From UBA2199 sp964628035 (GTDB taxonomy: Bacteria > Acidobacteriota > Aminicenantia > UBA2199), in assembly GCA_964628035.1 (NCBI GenBank), contig CAZVPI010000001.1, forward strand, positions 1-64,000: a DNA stretch of 64,000 nt, read 5' to 3'. Position numbers and translations under genes: made by a program. The notes below the pieces were generated by a model. It saw only the letters and a program-made list of their open reading frames with translations, did not search any database and was not told where the DNA came from. Position 1 is the first letter of the stretch. Each line of letters starts with the position of its first letter. This document shows positions 23,593 through 32,288 of the stretch, one piece after another.

Positions 23593-24344
23593 TTCGCCTC
23601 CACGCGCTCCTTGCCGCCGCAGCGGGCCTCCTTGTACCAGCGCACCTGCTTGCAGAAGCGGTCGAAGACGGCCACGTCGGCCGCCGTCCAGCGCGTGCGG
23701 CTGACGGCGCGCTTGAGCGAGCGGTGGAACAGGCCGTTCTCGGGCTCGCGCACCTCCAGCCCCTTCATCAGGTCCCAGAGGTTGTCGATGATGCGCTCGA
23801 AGGCGCGCTTGTCGGCCATGCGCGGCAGCTCGGGGCCGCGGCCGCCGGCCTGCGCGGCCTTGAACAGCTCGTAGACGACCACCATCACCGCCTGCGAGAG
23901 GTTGAGCGAGGGATAGGTCCCGGCCATGGGGATGCGGATGAAATAGTTGGCCAGCTGGCTTTCGTCGGTGTTCACCCCCTTGTCCTCGCGGCCGAAGACC
24001 AGGGCGATCTGCTCCCCCGGCGGGGCGGCGGCGACCTGGGCGGCGGCCTGCTCGGGGGAGAGGAAATCGCGCTTCCACTTGCCGGCCTTGGCCGTGGCCA
24101 GGTAGACGCGGGAGATGCCCTGCAGGGCGGCCGACAGGCTCGGGTATTCGCGGGAGGCCTCGATGATCTCCTGCGAACGGTAGCCCATCTTTTTTTGCTC
24201 GGCCTCATCGCGGAAGGGGACGGGATTGACCAGGCGCAGGCGCGACAGGCCCATGTTCTTCATGGCGCGGACCACCGAACCGATGTTGCCCGGCCCCTTG
24301 GGCTCGACCAGCACCACGTGCACGCGATCCAGGATTGGGCTCAT
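23589..24344 (-). CDS. trmJ: TrmJ-like tRNA 2'-O-methyltransferase (SpoU/SPOUT family)
   Basis: 251 aa. SAM-dependent methyltransferase with the knotted SPOUT fold. Motif 1 is VEPKGPGNIGSVVRAMKNMG (residues 14-33), motif 2 LVFGREDKGV, and motif 3 PSLNLSQAV, as in the TrmJ/LasT group that methylates position 32 of tRNAs. ATG 24344 follows AAGGAAAAT; the upstream extension is not conserved. A good promoter lies 30 bases upstream. The exact target nucleotide is inferred from the family. Confidence 0.85.
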   Translation of the reverse strand: MSPILDRVHVVLVEPKGPGNIGSVVRAMKNMGLSRLRLVNPVPFRDEAEQKKMGYRSQEIIEASREYPSLSAALQGISRVYLATAKAGKWKRDFLSPEQAAAQVAAAPPGEQIALVFGREDKGVNTDESQLANYFIRIPMAGTYPSLNLSQAVMVVVYELFKAAQAGGRGPELPRMADKRAFERIIDNLWDLMKGLEVREPENGLFHRSLKRAVSRTRWTAADVAVFDRFCKQVRWYKEARCGGKERVEAK

Positions 24345-24375
24345 ATTTTCCTTGGTTTTTCTTAGAACTGCTGGG

Positions 24376-24404
24376 ATTATAGTATAAATCACTTGAAGGG
24401 GCAA
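24376..24404 (-). promoter_or_regulatory. Promoter of trmJ-cysS
   Basis: Minus-strand TTGCCC (24404-24399), 17-base spacer, TATAAT (24381-24376). Leader of about 25 bases. Confidence 0.6.
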
Positions 24405-24594
24405 ACCGGGCTCTCGTGACGCATGCCCAGGAACCGTGTCATGCCGAACCCTAATCCGGAGTGAGAAACGGCCCGTGACGGAGGACCATTTCTGTTGTGG
24501 CTCGCTGCCGTCCGCCTAGCCGCGCTCCTTGCGCCAAGTTCCGACGATCGTGAGTGCGTGCTGGCTGTCGTACGCCGATCCCTGTTTTCCCGCG

Positions 24595-25632
24595 TTATCG
24601 ATGCCTTCCGCTTTCCCGGAACGCCGCCCGCGAGTAGGCATTCAAGGACAGGTCGAAATAATTCTCCTCGGGAAAAGCAGTGTATTTTTCGTAACCCAGC
24701 CAGGCGATCATGGCGGCGTTGTCGGTGCAGTAGCGCGGTTCGGGCAGGTGGAGCGGCAGGCCGCGGCCGGAGCAGGCCTCGGCAAAGCGACGGCGCAGCA
24801 GGGCATTGCGGCTGACCCCGCCCGAGACGATCAGCGAACGGCCGCCGAGCGTGGAGGCGGCCTCAAGGGTCTTGTCCAGCAGGTACTCGACCAGCGCGCC
24901 CAGGAAGGAGGACAACAGGTCGTGGAAAACGCCGCTGCCCGGCTCCGCGCCCTTTTCGCGCGCCAACCGCAACACGGCCGCCTTGTAGCCGGAAAAGGAG
25001 AAGTCCTTGCCGCCGTCGCTCATCCGCGGTTGCGTGAAGCGGAAACGGCGCGGATCCCCCCTTTCGTACAGGGCGTCCAGCAGCGGACCGCCGGGGTAGC
25101 CCAGCCCGAAGTGCTTGGCCACCTTGTCCATCACCTCGCCGGCGGCGTCATCACGGGTCTTGGCGACGATGTGACCCTTGAATTTGTCTTCCTGGAAGAA
25201 CAGGGATGTGTGGCCTCCCGAGACCACCAGCGCAAGGAGGGGATAGGCGATGTGCGGCTGGGTGATGAAGGGGGCCTCGATGTGGGCGGCGATGTGGTCG
25301 ACGGCCACCAGCGGCAGATCGTGCGCCATGGCCAGCCCCTTGGCGAAAGCCAGGCCGACGAGCAGCGAACCCACCAGGCCAGGTCCCTGGGTCACCGCCA
25401 GGAGTCCGATGTCGCCCAGGGTCAGCCCGGAGCGGTCCAGTGCCTGCTGGCAGAGGCCGTCGATCGCCTCGTAATGCGTGCGGGCGGCGATCTCCGGTAC
25501 GATGCCGCCGAAGGGAGCGTGCAGCTCGTCCTGCGACTTGATCGCCTCGGAGCGCACGGCGTTGGCCGTGCCCCGCTCGATGACGGCCACCGCCGTTTCG
25601 TCGCACGAAGATTCGATGCCCAGGACGTACAC
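24595..25632 (-). CDS. tsaD: tRNA threonylcarbamoyladenosine synthase subunit TsaD
   Basis: 345 aa Kae1/Qri7/TsaD ASKHA-fold protein that transfers the threonylcarbamoyl group to A37 of ANN-decoding tRNAs. The iron/zinc-binding HxxxH is His113/His117 in DHIAAH; nucleotide-binding motifs include VVSGGHTS and IVSGGVSRNALLR. The start is GTG at 25632 after AGAAAGGAGG. Partner genes tsaB, tsaC and tsaE are not in this window. Confidence 0.95.
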   Translation of the reverse strand: MYVLGIESSCDETAVAVIERGTANAVRSEAIKSQDELHAPFGGIVPEIAARTHYEAIDGLCQQALDRSGLTLGDIGLLAVTQGPGLVGSLLVGLAFAKGLAMAHDLPLVAVDHIAAHIEAPFITQPHIAYPLLALVVSGGHTSLFFQEDKFKGHIVAKTRDDAAGEVMDKVAKHFGLGYPGGPLLDALYERGDPRRFRFTQPRMSDGGKDFSFSGYKAAVLRLAREKGAEPGSGVFHDLLSSFLGALVEYLLDKTLEAASTLGGRSLIVSGGVSRNALLRRRFAEACSGRGLPLHLPEPRYCTDNAAMIAWLGYEKYTAFPEENYFDLSLNAYSRAAFRESGRHR

Positions 25633-25765
25633 AGGGCCTCCTTTCTCTCATGATAACAGAGCCAAGCGTCAAAGGGAATCAGTGAAAAGCGGGGCGCAGA
25701 GCGGGCACAGGAACGAGGGCTGTTGACTCTTCACTTTTCACGGATCCCTTTTCACTGAGCCGGAC

Positions 25766-26281
25766 TTACCAGTCGCGGTAATAGGAACCGTCGAGCGCCT
25801 TCTTGTCTGAGTCGCAGTAGACGTCCCAGACATTCTCCCCGCCCCAGTTGCGCGCCCCGATCTTGTCCTGGTAGGAGCGCAGCCCCCATTCCAGGGAGTT
25901 GCTGATGGGGTCGGCCGGTATGCGGCGCAGGAACTTGGCCACCCGCGTCTTGTTCTTCTTGTCCTTGTATTCGATCCCCTTGACCAGCACCTCCAGCTTC
26001 TCGGGATAGCCGTAGGTGTCCTCGTCGACGTCGATCTTGTTCTCGGTGACGAATTTCTTGAAGTCGTCGATGGCCGTGCGGATCTGGCGCAGGGCCCGGC
26101 GCAGTTCGATCTCCTTCTCGCGCTGGAAGGCGTTGTGGGCCAGGGGGATGGCGGCGGCGGCCAGCACGCCGACAATGACGATGACGGTGATCAGCTCGAC
26201 CAGGGTGAAGCCGCGGCTGGAAACGCCAGGCGCCGCGGCCCTGAGTCCGAAGCTTGCGCGGCCCGCGAGCGCCCGGTTCAC
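25766..26281 (-). CDS. Type II secretion/type IV pilus pseudopilin (GspG-like)
   Basis: 171 aa. A 23-residue leader ends in a prepilin peptidase site, RG^FTLVELITVIVIVGV, followed by the hydrophobic N-helix. The soluble domain has GspG-like features (…RRIPADPISN…W, a Tyr/Asp-rich C-terminus suggesting a calcium site). The GTG start at 26281 follows GGGAGGGG. No other secretion-machine gene adjoins it; it lies 25 bases downstream of pnp. Could be a major pseudopilin or a minor pilin. Confidence 0.75.
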   Translation of the reverse strand: MNRALAGRASFGLRAAAPGVSSRGFTLVELITVIVIVGVLAAAAIPLAHNAFQREKEIELRRALRQIRTAIDDFKKFVTENKIDVDEDTYGYPEKLEVLVKGIEYKDKKNKTRVAKFLRRIPADPISNSLEWGLRSYQDKIGARNWGGENVWDVYCDSDKKALDGSYYRDW

Positions 26282-26306
26282 GTGCCCCTCCCGGAGCGTC
26301 CGCCCC

Positions 26307-28391
26307 TTACTTGTCCCCGCCGCGCGTTTCGTTCTCCAGCACCTTGTGGCTCAGCTTCATCTTGTTGTCGCGGTCGAGGGAAAGGACCTTCACGTCGATC
26401 ATCTGGCCGAGCTTGTATTCCTGGCGCACGTCGCGGATGCGCTTGTGGGAGATCTCCGACACGTGCAGCAGCCCGGTGACGCCGGGCATGATCTCCACGA
26501 AGAGCCCGTAGTCCTCGATGCGGTTGATCTTGCCGGTGTAGACCTTGTCGACCTCGGGCGAGCCGGTGAGCTCCTCGATGCGGGCCATGACCTTCTCGCC
26601 GAGCTCGCGGTTGGCGGCGGCGATGGAGACCTTGCCGTCGTCCTCGGCGTTGATCTTGACATTGTAAGTGGCGACCAGCTCCTTGATGGTCTTGCCGCCC
26701 GGGCCGATCAGGTCGCGGATCTTGTCGACCGGGATCATCATGGTCAGGATGACGGGCGCGTACTCGGACAGCTTGGCCGCCGGGGCGGGGATGGCCGCTT
26801 TCATCTTGCCCAGGATCGACTTGTAGGCCGCGGTGGCGTCCTCGATGGTGCGGCGGATGATCTCGTCGGTGAGGCCGCCGATCTTGATGTCCAGCTGGAT
26901 GGCCGTGATGCCCTTCTCGGTGCCGGCCACCTTGAAGTCCATGTCGCCGAAATGGTCCTCGTAGCCGGCGATGTCGGTCAGCACGGCGAACTCGTCCCCC
27001 TCCTTGACCAGGCCCATGGCGATGCCGGCCACCGGGGCCTTGATGGGCACGCCGGCGTTCATCAGCGCCAGGGTGCCGCCGCAGACGGTGGCCATGGAGG
27101 AGGAGCCGTTCGACTCCAGGATGTCGGAGACCACGCGGATGGTATAGGGGAACGTCTCGTTGTCGGGCATCATCAGCTTCAGCGCCTTCTCGGCCAAGTT
27201 GCCGTGGCCGATCTCGCGGCGCCCGGCCCCGCGCAGGAAGCTGACCTCGCCCACGGAGAACGGGGGGAAATTGTAGTGCAGAAGGAACTTCTTGCGCGAT
27301 TCCTGGCCGCTGAGCAGGTCGAGGCGCTGGGCGTCATCCTCGGAACCCAGGGTGACGGTCGACAGCGACTGGGTCTCGCCGCGGGTGAAGACGGCCGAGC
27401 CGTGGACCCGGGGCAGGATGCCCAGCTCGATGCGGATCGGGCGGATCTCGGTGAAGGAGCGGTTGTCGGTGCGCCGCTTTTCCTTGAGCAGCGTCTCGCG
27501 GAAAATCCGGGACTCGACCTTCTCGAAGGCGCCCTTGACGCGGCCGGCCGCGGCGTCGTCCCCCTGGCCCTGCTGGATCTCCTCCAAAATGGCTTTGATC
27601 TTCAGCCGGCGCAGCACCCGGTCCTGGGTGAAGATGGCGTCGCGGATCTGGGCGGAGAACTTGGCGCGGATCTCGCCGGCCAGGGCATCGAGCTCCGGCT
27701 TGTCGGCCACGGCCAGCTTCTCGGGGTTGATCAGCTCCTTCTGCGCCTGGCAGATGCGGGCGATCACTTCCTTGCCCCGTCGCAGCCCCTCCAGGAAGAC
27801 CTGGTCGGAGAACTCGTTGCCGCCGGCCTCCAGCATGACCACCTCGGTCTCGGTGCCGGCCACCAGCAGGATCATGTCCAGTTCCTTGCGCATGTCCAGG
27901 CCGGGGTTGACGTAGAACTGCCCCGCCTTCCAGCCGATCTTGACCGCGGCCAACGGCGTGGTGAAGGGGATGGTCGAGGAGAGCAGGGCGGCCGAGGCGC
28001 CGATGATGCCCATGGCGTCATAGTCGATGCTGAAGTCGGCCGAGAGCAGCATGGCGATCACCTGGGTGTCGTGGTGGTAGTTTTCGGGGAAGAGGGGGCG
28101 GATGGGACGGTCGATGAGGCGGGAGAGGAGGACCTCCTTCTCGGAAGGCTTGCCCTCGCGCTTGAAGAAGCCGCCGGGGATCTTGCCGGCCGAGTAGGTG
28201 TTCTCGCGGAAGTCGACCATCAGCGGCAGGAAGTCCTGCCCCTCCTTTTCCTCGTCGCGCATGTTGGCGGTGACCAGGATCATATTGTCCTTGTAGGTGA
28301 GGAGGGCCGAGCCGTTCGACTGGCGGGCCCAGCGGTGGATGTCGATGGTGAGGGTAGAACCCTCTATTGCGATCTGGATCGTCTTTTGCAT
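26307..28391 (-). CDS. pnp: Polyribonucleotide nucleotidyltransferase (PNPase)
   Basis: 694 aa, full length. Phosphorolytic 3'-to-5' exoribonuclease of mRNA decay. Two RNase PH domains with the conserved FFKREGKPSEKEVLLSRLID region and …RREIGHGNLAEKAL… in the second, then a KH domain (IRDLIGPGGKTIKEL) and an S1 domain (GKINRIEDYGLFVEIMPG). Immediately downstream of rpsO, the usual rpsO-pnp order. Confidence 0.97.
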   Translation of the reverse strand: MQKTIQIAIEGSTLTIDIHRWARQSNGSALLTYKDNMILVTANMRDEEKEGQDFLPLMVDFRENTYSAGKIPGGFFKREGKPSEKEVLLSRLIDRPIRPLFPENYHHDTQVIAMLLSADFSIDYDAMGIIGASAALLSSTIPFTTPLAAVKIGWKAGQFYVNPGLDMRKELDMILLVAGTETEVVMLEAGGNEFSDQVFLEGLRRGKEVIARICQAQKELINPEKLAVADKPELDALAGEIRAKFSAQIRDAIFTQDRVLRRLKIKAILEEIQQGQGDDAAAGRVKGAFEKVESRIFRETLLKEKRRTDNRSFTEIRPIRIELGILPRVHGSAVFTRGETQSLSTVTLGSEDDAQRLDLLSGQESRKKFLLHYNFPPFSVGEVSFLRGAGRREIGHGNLAEKALKLMMPDNETFPYTIRVVSDILESNGSSSMATVCGGTLALMNAGVPIKAPVAGIAMGLVKEGDEFAVLTDIAGYEDHFGDMDFKVAGTEKGITAIQLDIKIGGLTDEIIRRTIEDATAAYKSILGKMKAAIPAPAAKLSEYAPVILTMMIPVDKIRDLIGPGGKTIKELVATYNVKINAEDDGKVSIAAANRELGEKVMARIEELTGSPEVDKVYTGKINRIEDYGLFVEIMPGVTGLLHVSEISHKRIRDVRQEYKLGQMIDVKVLSLDRDNKMKLSHKVLENETRGGDK

Positions 28392-28410
28392 GTTGCTCTC
28401 CTGGAAAAAA

Positions 28411-28680
28411 CTATTTCCTGAGTTCCAGTTCCTGGATGACCTTTACGTACTTCTCGTAGTCGGTGCGGCGCAGGTAGTTCAGCAGTTTCTTGCGGGTCGA
28501 GACCAGCGTCAGCAGCCCTTTGCGCGAATGGTTGTCCTTCTGGTGCGTCTTGAAGTGCTCGGTCAGGTTGCGGATTCTCTCGGTCAAGACCGCGATCTGG
28601 ACCTCAGACGAGCCGGTGTCCTTCTCGTTTATCTTAAAGCGGCCGATCAGCTTCTGCTTGGTTTCCTTGGTGATACTCAC
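28411..28680 (-). CDS. rpsO: 30S ribosomal protein S15
   Basis: 89 aa, exact family length. Binds 16S rRNA early in 30S assembly. Typical motifs: DTGSSEVQIAVLTERI and HSRKGLLTLVSTRKKLL…. ATG 28680 follows AGGAGG. Co-transcribed with pnp 20 bases downstream. Confidence 0.97.
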   Translation of the reverse strand: MSITKETKQKLIGRFKINEKDTGSSEVQIAVLTERIRNLTEHFKTHQKDNHSRKGLLTLVSTRKKLLNYLRRTDYEKYVKVIQELELRK

Positions 28681-28765
28681 GAATTCCTCCTGTTAGGATG
28701 CAAGGTTAGCCTGTATTTTACCAGAAAAGGGCCGCCTTGTAAACAAGAGGGAAATTTTCCCCGGT

Positions 28766-30316
28766 TTATTTGTCCGCGCCCAGGAATTCGGCGAACTCGA
28801 TGCCGTGGGTCTCGAGCGTGGCGCCGAGCACCTTGTCCACCCGCGACAGGGACAGGTTGTAGTCGATGAGCGACTTCAGTTCGGCGATCTGGGCGTTCGC
28901 CAAGTCGCGCTGGTACTGCAGCACCTGGTAGTTGGTCGAGAGACCGACGGCGAGCTTTTTCTGCTCGGCGGCCAGCTTCTGGTCGGCCAGCTCGCGGGAA
29001 ATGCGTGTGGCATCGACGATCTTGGCGTTCGTTTCCAGGTCCATGATGATCTGCTTGACCTCGGAATAGATGTTGCTTTCGACCTTTTTCAGTGTCAGCA
29101 GGGCCTGCTCCAGGTTGAGCCGGGCCTGGACCAGGTCGGCGCGGGCCGAGGTGTTGACCAGCGGGATGGAGAGCTGCAGGCCGACGGAATAGTTCTCGTA
29201 CAGCCGCTTCAGCGCGTCGCGCAGGGAGTCGCTCAGGTTGCCGCCGATGCTGTCGGGCGTGGTGCCGACGGGCAGGAGATCGAAATCGACGTCCTGGGGA
29301 GTGCCGCTCAGGCCGCGGGTGTAGTAGGAGGCGGTCAGCTGCACGTCGGGCAGGGTCTGGTTGCGGTAATAGCGAACCTCGACGTTCCGGCTCTTGAGGT
29401 CCAGGCGCACCTGCTCGATGTCGGGGCGCTTTTCCAGTGCCGCGGCCAGGAACTCGCTGAAATCGGCCTCGCGGGGGCGGAAAACCGGCTTGTCGTCGGG
29501 CACCAGGGCCTCGGGGGCCTGGCTGATGTTCAGGATGCGGCGCAGGTTCTCCTCGTAGGTCTGGATCTGGCTCCGGGCCTGGAGCACCTCACCCTCGCGG
29601 GCGGCCACCTCGGCCTGGGCGGTCAGGATGTCCATGGGCGCCGAGACGCCGACCTTGACCTGCACCTCGTTCTGCTTCAGCAGGTCCTTGGCCAGCCCCA
29701 GCGATTTTTCCTTGACCTCCAAGTTCTGGTGGGAATACACCAGGTTCCAGTAGGCCTCCTCGGCCTGGTAGATCAGGTCGATGATCTGCTGCTTCAGGGC
29801 CGAGAGCGACTTGTCGCGGTTGTGGCGGGAAATGTAGATGGCGCGCTTGGTGGCGGTGAGGCCGAAATTCTTCAGCAGCGGCTGGGCCAGGTTGAAGCGC
29901 AGCATCGAGTTGTAGCGGGGGTTGATCTGGCTGAAACGCGAATTGGTGGCGTTGCGCGAGTTGTCCAGCACCACGTCCAGGGTGCCGCCCGTGAGCAGCC
30001 TCTGCGACAGGGTGAAGGTCAGGGCACCCGAATCGGCCTTTTCCACGTCGGCGCCGGTGAAGATGTTGCTGCTGGGGGTCGAGGTCGATCCGCGGGTGAA
30101 GCCCAGGGAGAGGCGGGGGATGAAGATGGCCTTGTTCTTGCTCCAGAGGGCGTCGGCGATCTCGGGATTCGACATCTCGATCTGCAGGTCGAGATTGTTC
30201 TTCAGGGCCTGCTCGATCACGCCGCCCAGGGTCAGCCGTTTGGTCTGCGGCACTTGGGCGGGCGCGGCAAGGCTCAGGGTGATGGCCAGCAGGGCAACAA
30301 GCTGCAATTTCTTCAT
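28766..30316 (-). CDS. TolC-family outer membrane efflux protein
   Basis: 516 aa. Signal peptide (about 1-20), then two OEP repeats with long coiled-coil helices (e.g. around 200-260 and 400-470) and beta-strand segments. Forms the trimeric outer-membrane duct of type I secretion or RND/ABC efflux pumps. ATG 30316 follows GGAGGCGACCG. No periplasmic adaptor or inner-membrane pump gene is adjacent, so its partners must be encoded elsewhere. Confidence 0.85.
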   Translation of the reverse strand: MKKLQLVALLAITLSLAAPAQVPQTKRLTLGGVIEQALKNNLDLQIEMSNPEIADALWSKNKAIFIPRLSLGFTRGSTSTPSSNIFTGADVEKADSGALTFTLSQRLLTGGTLDVVLDNSRNATNSRFSQINPRYNSMLRFNLAQPLLKNFGLTATKRAIYISRHNRDKSLSALKQQIIDLIYQAEEAYWNLVYSHQNLEVKEKSLGLAKDLLKQNEVQVKVGVSAPMDILTAQAEVAAREGEVLQARSQIQTYEENLRRILNISQAPEALVPDDKPVFRPREADFSEFLAAALEKRPDIEQVRLDLKSRNVEVRYYRNQTLPDVQLTASYYTRGLSGTPQDVDFDLLPVGTTPDSIGGNLSDSLRDALKRLYENYSVGLQLSIPLVNTSARADLVQARLNLEQALLTLKKVESNIYSEVKQIIMDLETNAKIVDATRISRELADQKLAAEQKKLAVGLSTNYQVLQYQRDLANAQIAELKSLIDYNLSLSRVDKVLGATLETHGIEFAEFLGADK

Positions 30317-30410
30317 CGGTCGCCTCCAGGTGTATTATCCAATACGGAATAGCAACAAAATAGTTGCGCTTCTCTTGCGTGCGCGGGCAAGGAAACGGGA
30401 GCGAAGCGGC

Positions 30411-31391
30411 CTAGATCAGACCCTTGGCCGCGAGCCACTCGTCGTTGTAGATGGTGCTCAGGTAGCGGGAGGCGCCGTCGGGAAAAAGGGTGACGATGCG
30501 CGCCGGCCTGCGGATGCGCGCGGCAAGCTGCCGCACCGCCCACAGGGCGGCTCCGCTCGAGCCGCCGACGAGGATTCCCTCGCAACGGGCGATCTCGCGG
30601 GCGACGCGGAAGGCATCGCGGTCGGTCACCTGCAGCATGTCGTCGATGTGGGAGAAATCGGCGCAGCCGATCAGGAACTCGTCGCCCAGCCCCTCGATCA
30701 GGTACGGCCCCGGCCTGCCGATGCGCTTGTGATGGAAGTACTCGTGAAAGATCGATCCCAGCGGGTCGACGGCCACGACCTGGATGCGGGCATCCTTCTC
30801 CTTCAGGAAACGGGCCGTGCCGCCGATGGTGCCGCCGGTGCCGATGCCGGCCACAAAGTAGTCGATGCGCCCCTCCATCTGCTCCCAGATCTCGGGGCCG
30901 GTGCCCAGGTAATGGGCCTCGTTGTTGTCCAGGTTGTTGTGCTGGTCGGGGAAAAAGCAGTTCGGAGTCTCGCGGGCCAGGCGCGGCGTGATGTTGTTGT
31001 AGCTGTCGGGGTGCTCGGGCGGCAGCGAGGAGTCGACCTTGTGGATCTCGACCCCCAGCGCCTTCAGCTGGTCGAGCTTCTCGCGGCTGATGCGGTCGCG
31101 GACCACGACCTTCAGGCGGTAGCCTTTCTGGACGGCGATCAGCGCCAGGCCCAGGGCGGTGTTGCCGGAGGAATTCTCGATGATCATGTCCCCGGGCTTG
31201 ATCTTCCCCTCGCGCTCGGCCTTCTCGATCATGTAGCGGGCGATGCGGTCCTTGGAGCTGCCCATGGGATTCAGAAATTCCAGCTTGGCGTAGACCTCGC
31301 CGGGAATGTCGCGGACCACGTGGTTCAGCCTGACCATGGGGGTGTTGCCGATGACATCGACGATGCTCTGGTAGCAGCGGGCATGGTTCAT
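30411..31391 (-). CDS. Cystathionine beta-synthase/cysteine synthase-like PLP enzyme
   Basis: 326 aa fold-type II PLP enzyme acting on serine or O-acetylserine. The Schiff-base Lys lies in NPMGSSKDRIA (42-52); the substrate loop is ENSSGNTALG rather than the PTSGNTG of CysK; the phosphate loop is GIGTGGTIGG. The C-terminus FPDGASRYLSTIYNDEW resembles catalytic cores of cystathionine beta-synthases, without CBS regulatory domains. ATG 31391. Monocistronic, so the sulfur pathway cannot be fixed from context. Confidence 0.8.
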   Translation of the reverse strand: MNHARCYQSIVDVIGNTPMVRLNHVVRDIPGEVYAKLEFLNPMGSSKDRIARYMIEKAEREGKIKPGDMIIENSSGNTALGLALIAVQKGYRLKVVVRDRISREKLDQLKALGVEIHKVDSSLPPEHPDSYNNITPRLARETPNCFFPDQHNNLDNNEAHYLGTGPEIWEQMEGRIDYFVAGIGTGGTIGGTARFLKEKDARIQVVAVDPLGSIFHEYFHHKRIGRPGPYLIEGLGDEFLIGCADFSHIDDMLQVTDRDAFRVAREIARCEGILVGGSSGAALWAVRQLAARIRRPARIVTLFPDGASRYLSTIYNDEWLAAKGLI

Positions 31392-31700
31392 GGGATCCTC
31401 TGGAGAACCGTTGCAACGGAACTTGAAAAAAGGATTTTACTCCAAACAATTGGACAAGTAAAGGAGGGAACGAAGCAGAATGACGAGTGACAAGGCGCGC
31501 TGCGCACGCAAGGCAAAAGTCAAAAGGCAAAAGTGAGGAGACAACCGATTTCAACTGTTACGTCTTTGATTACCCTTTGTACCAAAAGTACTTCATCTTC
31601 ACATGTCACTTGTCAATCATCGCAATAGATGAGTCCACATGCCGTTGCGGATCCAGGATCACGATGGATCGGCCAAAGGGCACCGCACCTTCCGCCGCTA
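31392..31700. other. Gene-free region with word-like repeats
   Basis: 309 bases upstream of the CBS-like gene and downstream of the PilZ gene. Holds the CBS-gene leader, AAAGTCAAAAGGCAAAAGTG and CATGTCACTTGTCAATCATC words, and AT-richer stretches. No coding gene or hairpin terminator seen. Confidence 0.5.
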
Positions 31701-32087
31701 TCATGATCGCCTTTCTGCCTTGGATCTTCTCGCCACTCGTCCCTTGTCCGTGATTTCAGCTTTTTTCAATGAAGCGATCAACTTGCGATATCCGGGGTCT
31801 GCTTCCTCGATCTCGATCCCCAGCCCCACCGGAGCCTCTTCCTTGCGCGCATCGGCCACCCGTTTCTTCCACACCACCAGGCCGGTGACCGAAAAGATGT
31901 CTTCCCCGGCGGCCAGAAGGATGCGCAGGCGGCTGCGGCGGCGGATGACCCTGGTCGTGGCGACGCACATGCCGCGGCTGGAAATGTTCACCGTCACTCC
32001 CATCTGGTCGAGCCCGCGCCTGCTGATGTCGACCAGCAGGCTCTTGCTGACCCTGGCTTCCCTGCGCTTTCTTTTTTTATTCATCAC
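31701..32087 (-). CDS. PilZ-domain protein
   Basis: 128 aa. The basic N-terminus (NKKRKRREARV) supplies arginines as in the PilZ RxxxR loop, and NISSRGMCV (34-42) matches the (D/N)xSxxG motif that contacts cyclic di-GMP. A WKKR strand and …GLGIEIEE… complete the beta barrel. The RxxxR motif is not textbook, so cyclic di-GMP binding is likely but unproven. Single gene with AT-rich upstream DNA. Confidence 0.7.
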   Translation of the reverse strand: MMNKKRKRREARVSKSLLVDISRRGLDQMGVTVNISSRGMCVATTRVIRRRSRLRILLAAGEDIFSVTGLVVWKKRVADARKEEAPVGLGIEIEEADPGYRKLIASLKKAEITDKGRVARRSKAERRS

Positions 32088-32288
32088 GATTGCCTAGATT
32101 CATCCATTGCCATGCATACAAGTTGCATGCCACGGAGTGGAATTTTCGGAATTAAAATAAAATCTGAAGAAGGTATAAAATCAGGGCATTTTCACACATC
32201 CTCATCGCAATGGGGTTCAAAAGAGGATTGGAAGGGCGAAAGTGGGGTGAGTAATTATTTTACAGATAAAACAAAAATTTAACATATA
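32088..32288. other. AT-rich intergenic region upstream of the PilZ gene
   Basis: 201 bases with low GC compared with the genes around it. Contains a short inverted repeat CATGCA-7-TGCATG (32111-32129) close to the PilZ start. No canonical promoter stands out. Confidence 0.4.

Noticed and set aside
26016..28421. 801-codon plus-strand open frame
   Set aside because: Exactly antisense to pnp; its His/Asp/Gly/Gln-rich composition is the mirror of GC-rich codons. Similar shadows opposite the TolC-type gene (28805-30352), the ammonia-lyase (7051-8637) and htpG (8508-10385) were also rejected.
32111..32129. CATGCA-7-TGCATG inverted repeat upstream of the PilZ gene as an operator
   Set aside because: Only six bases per arm in an AT-rich gap, with no promoter boxes placed around it; noted in the region entry but not claimed as a site.
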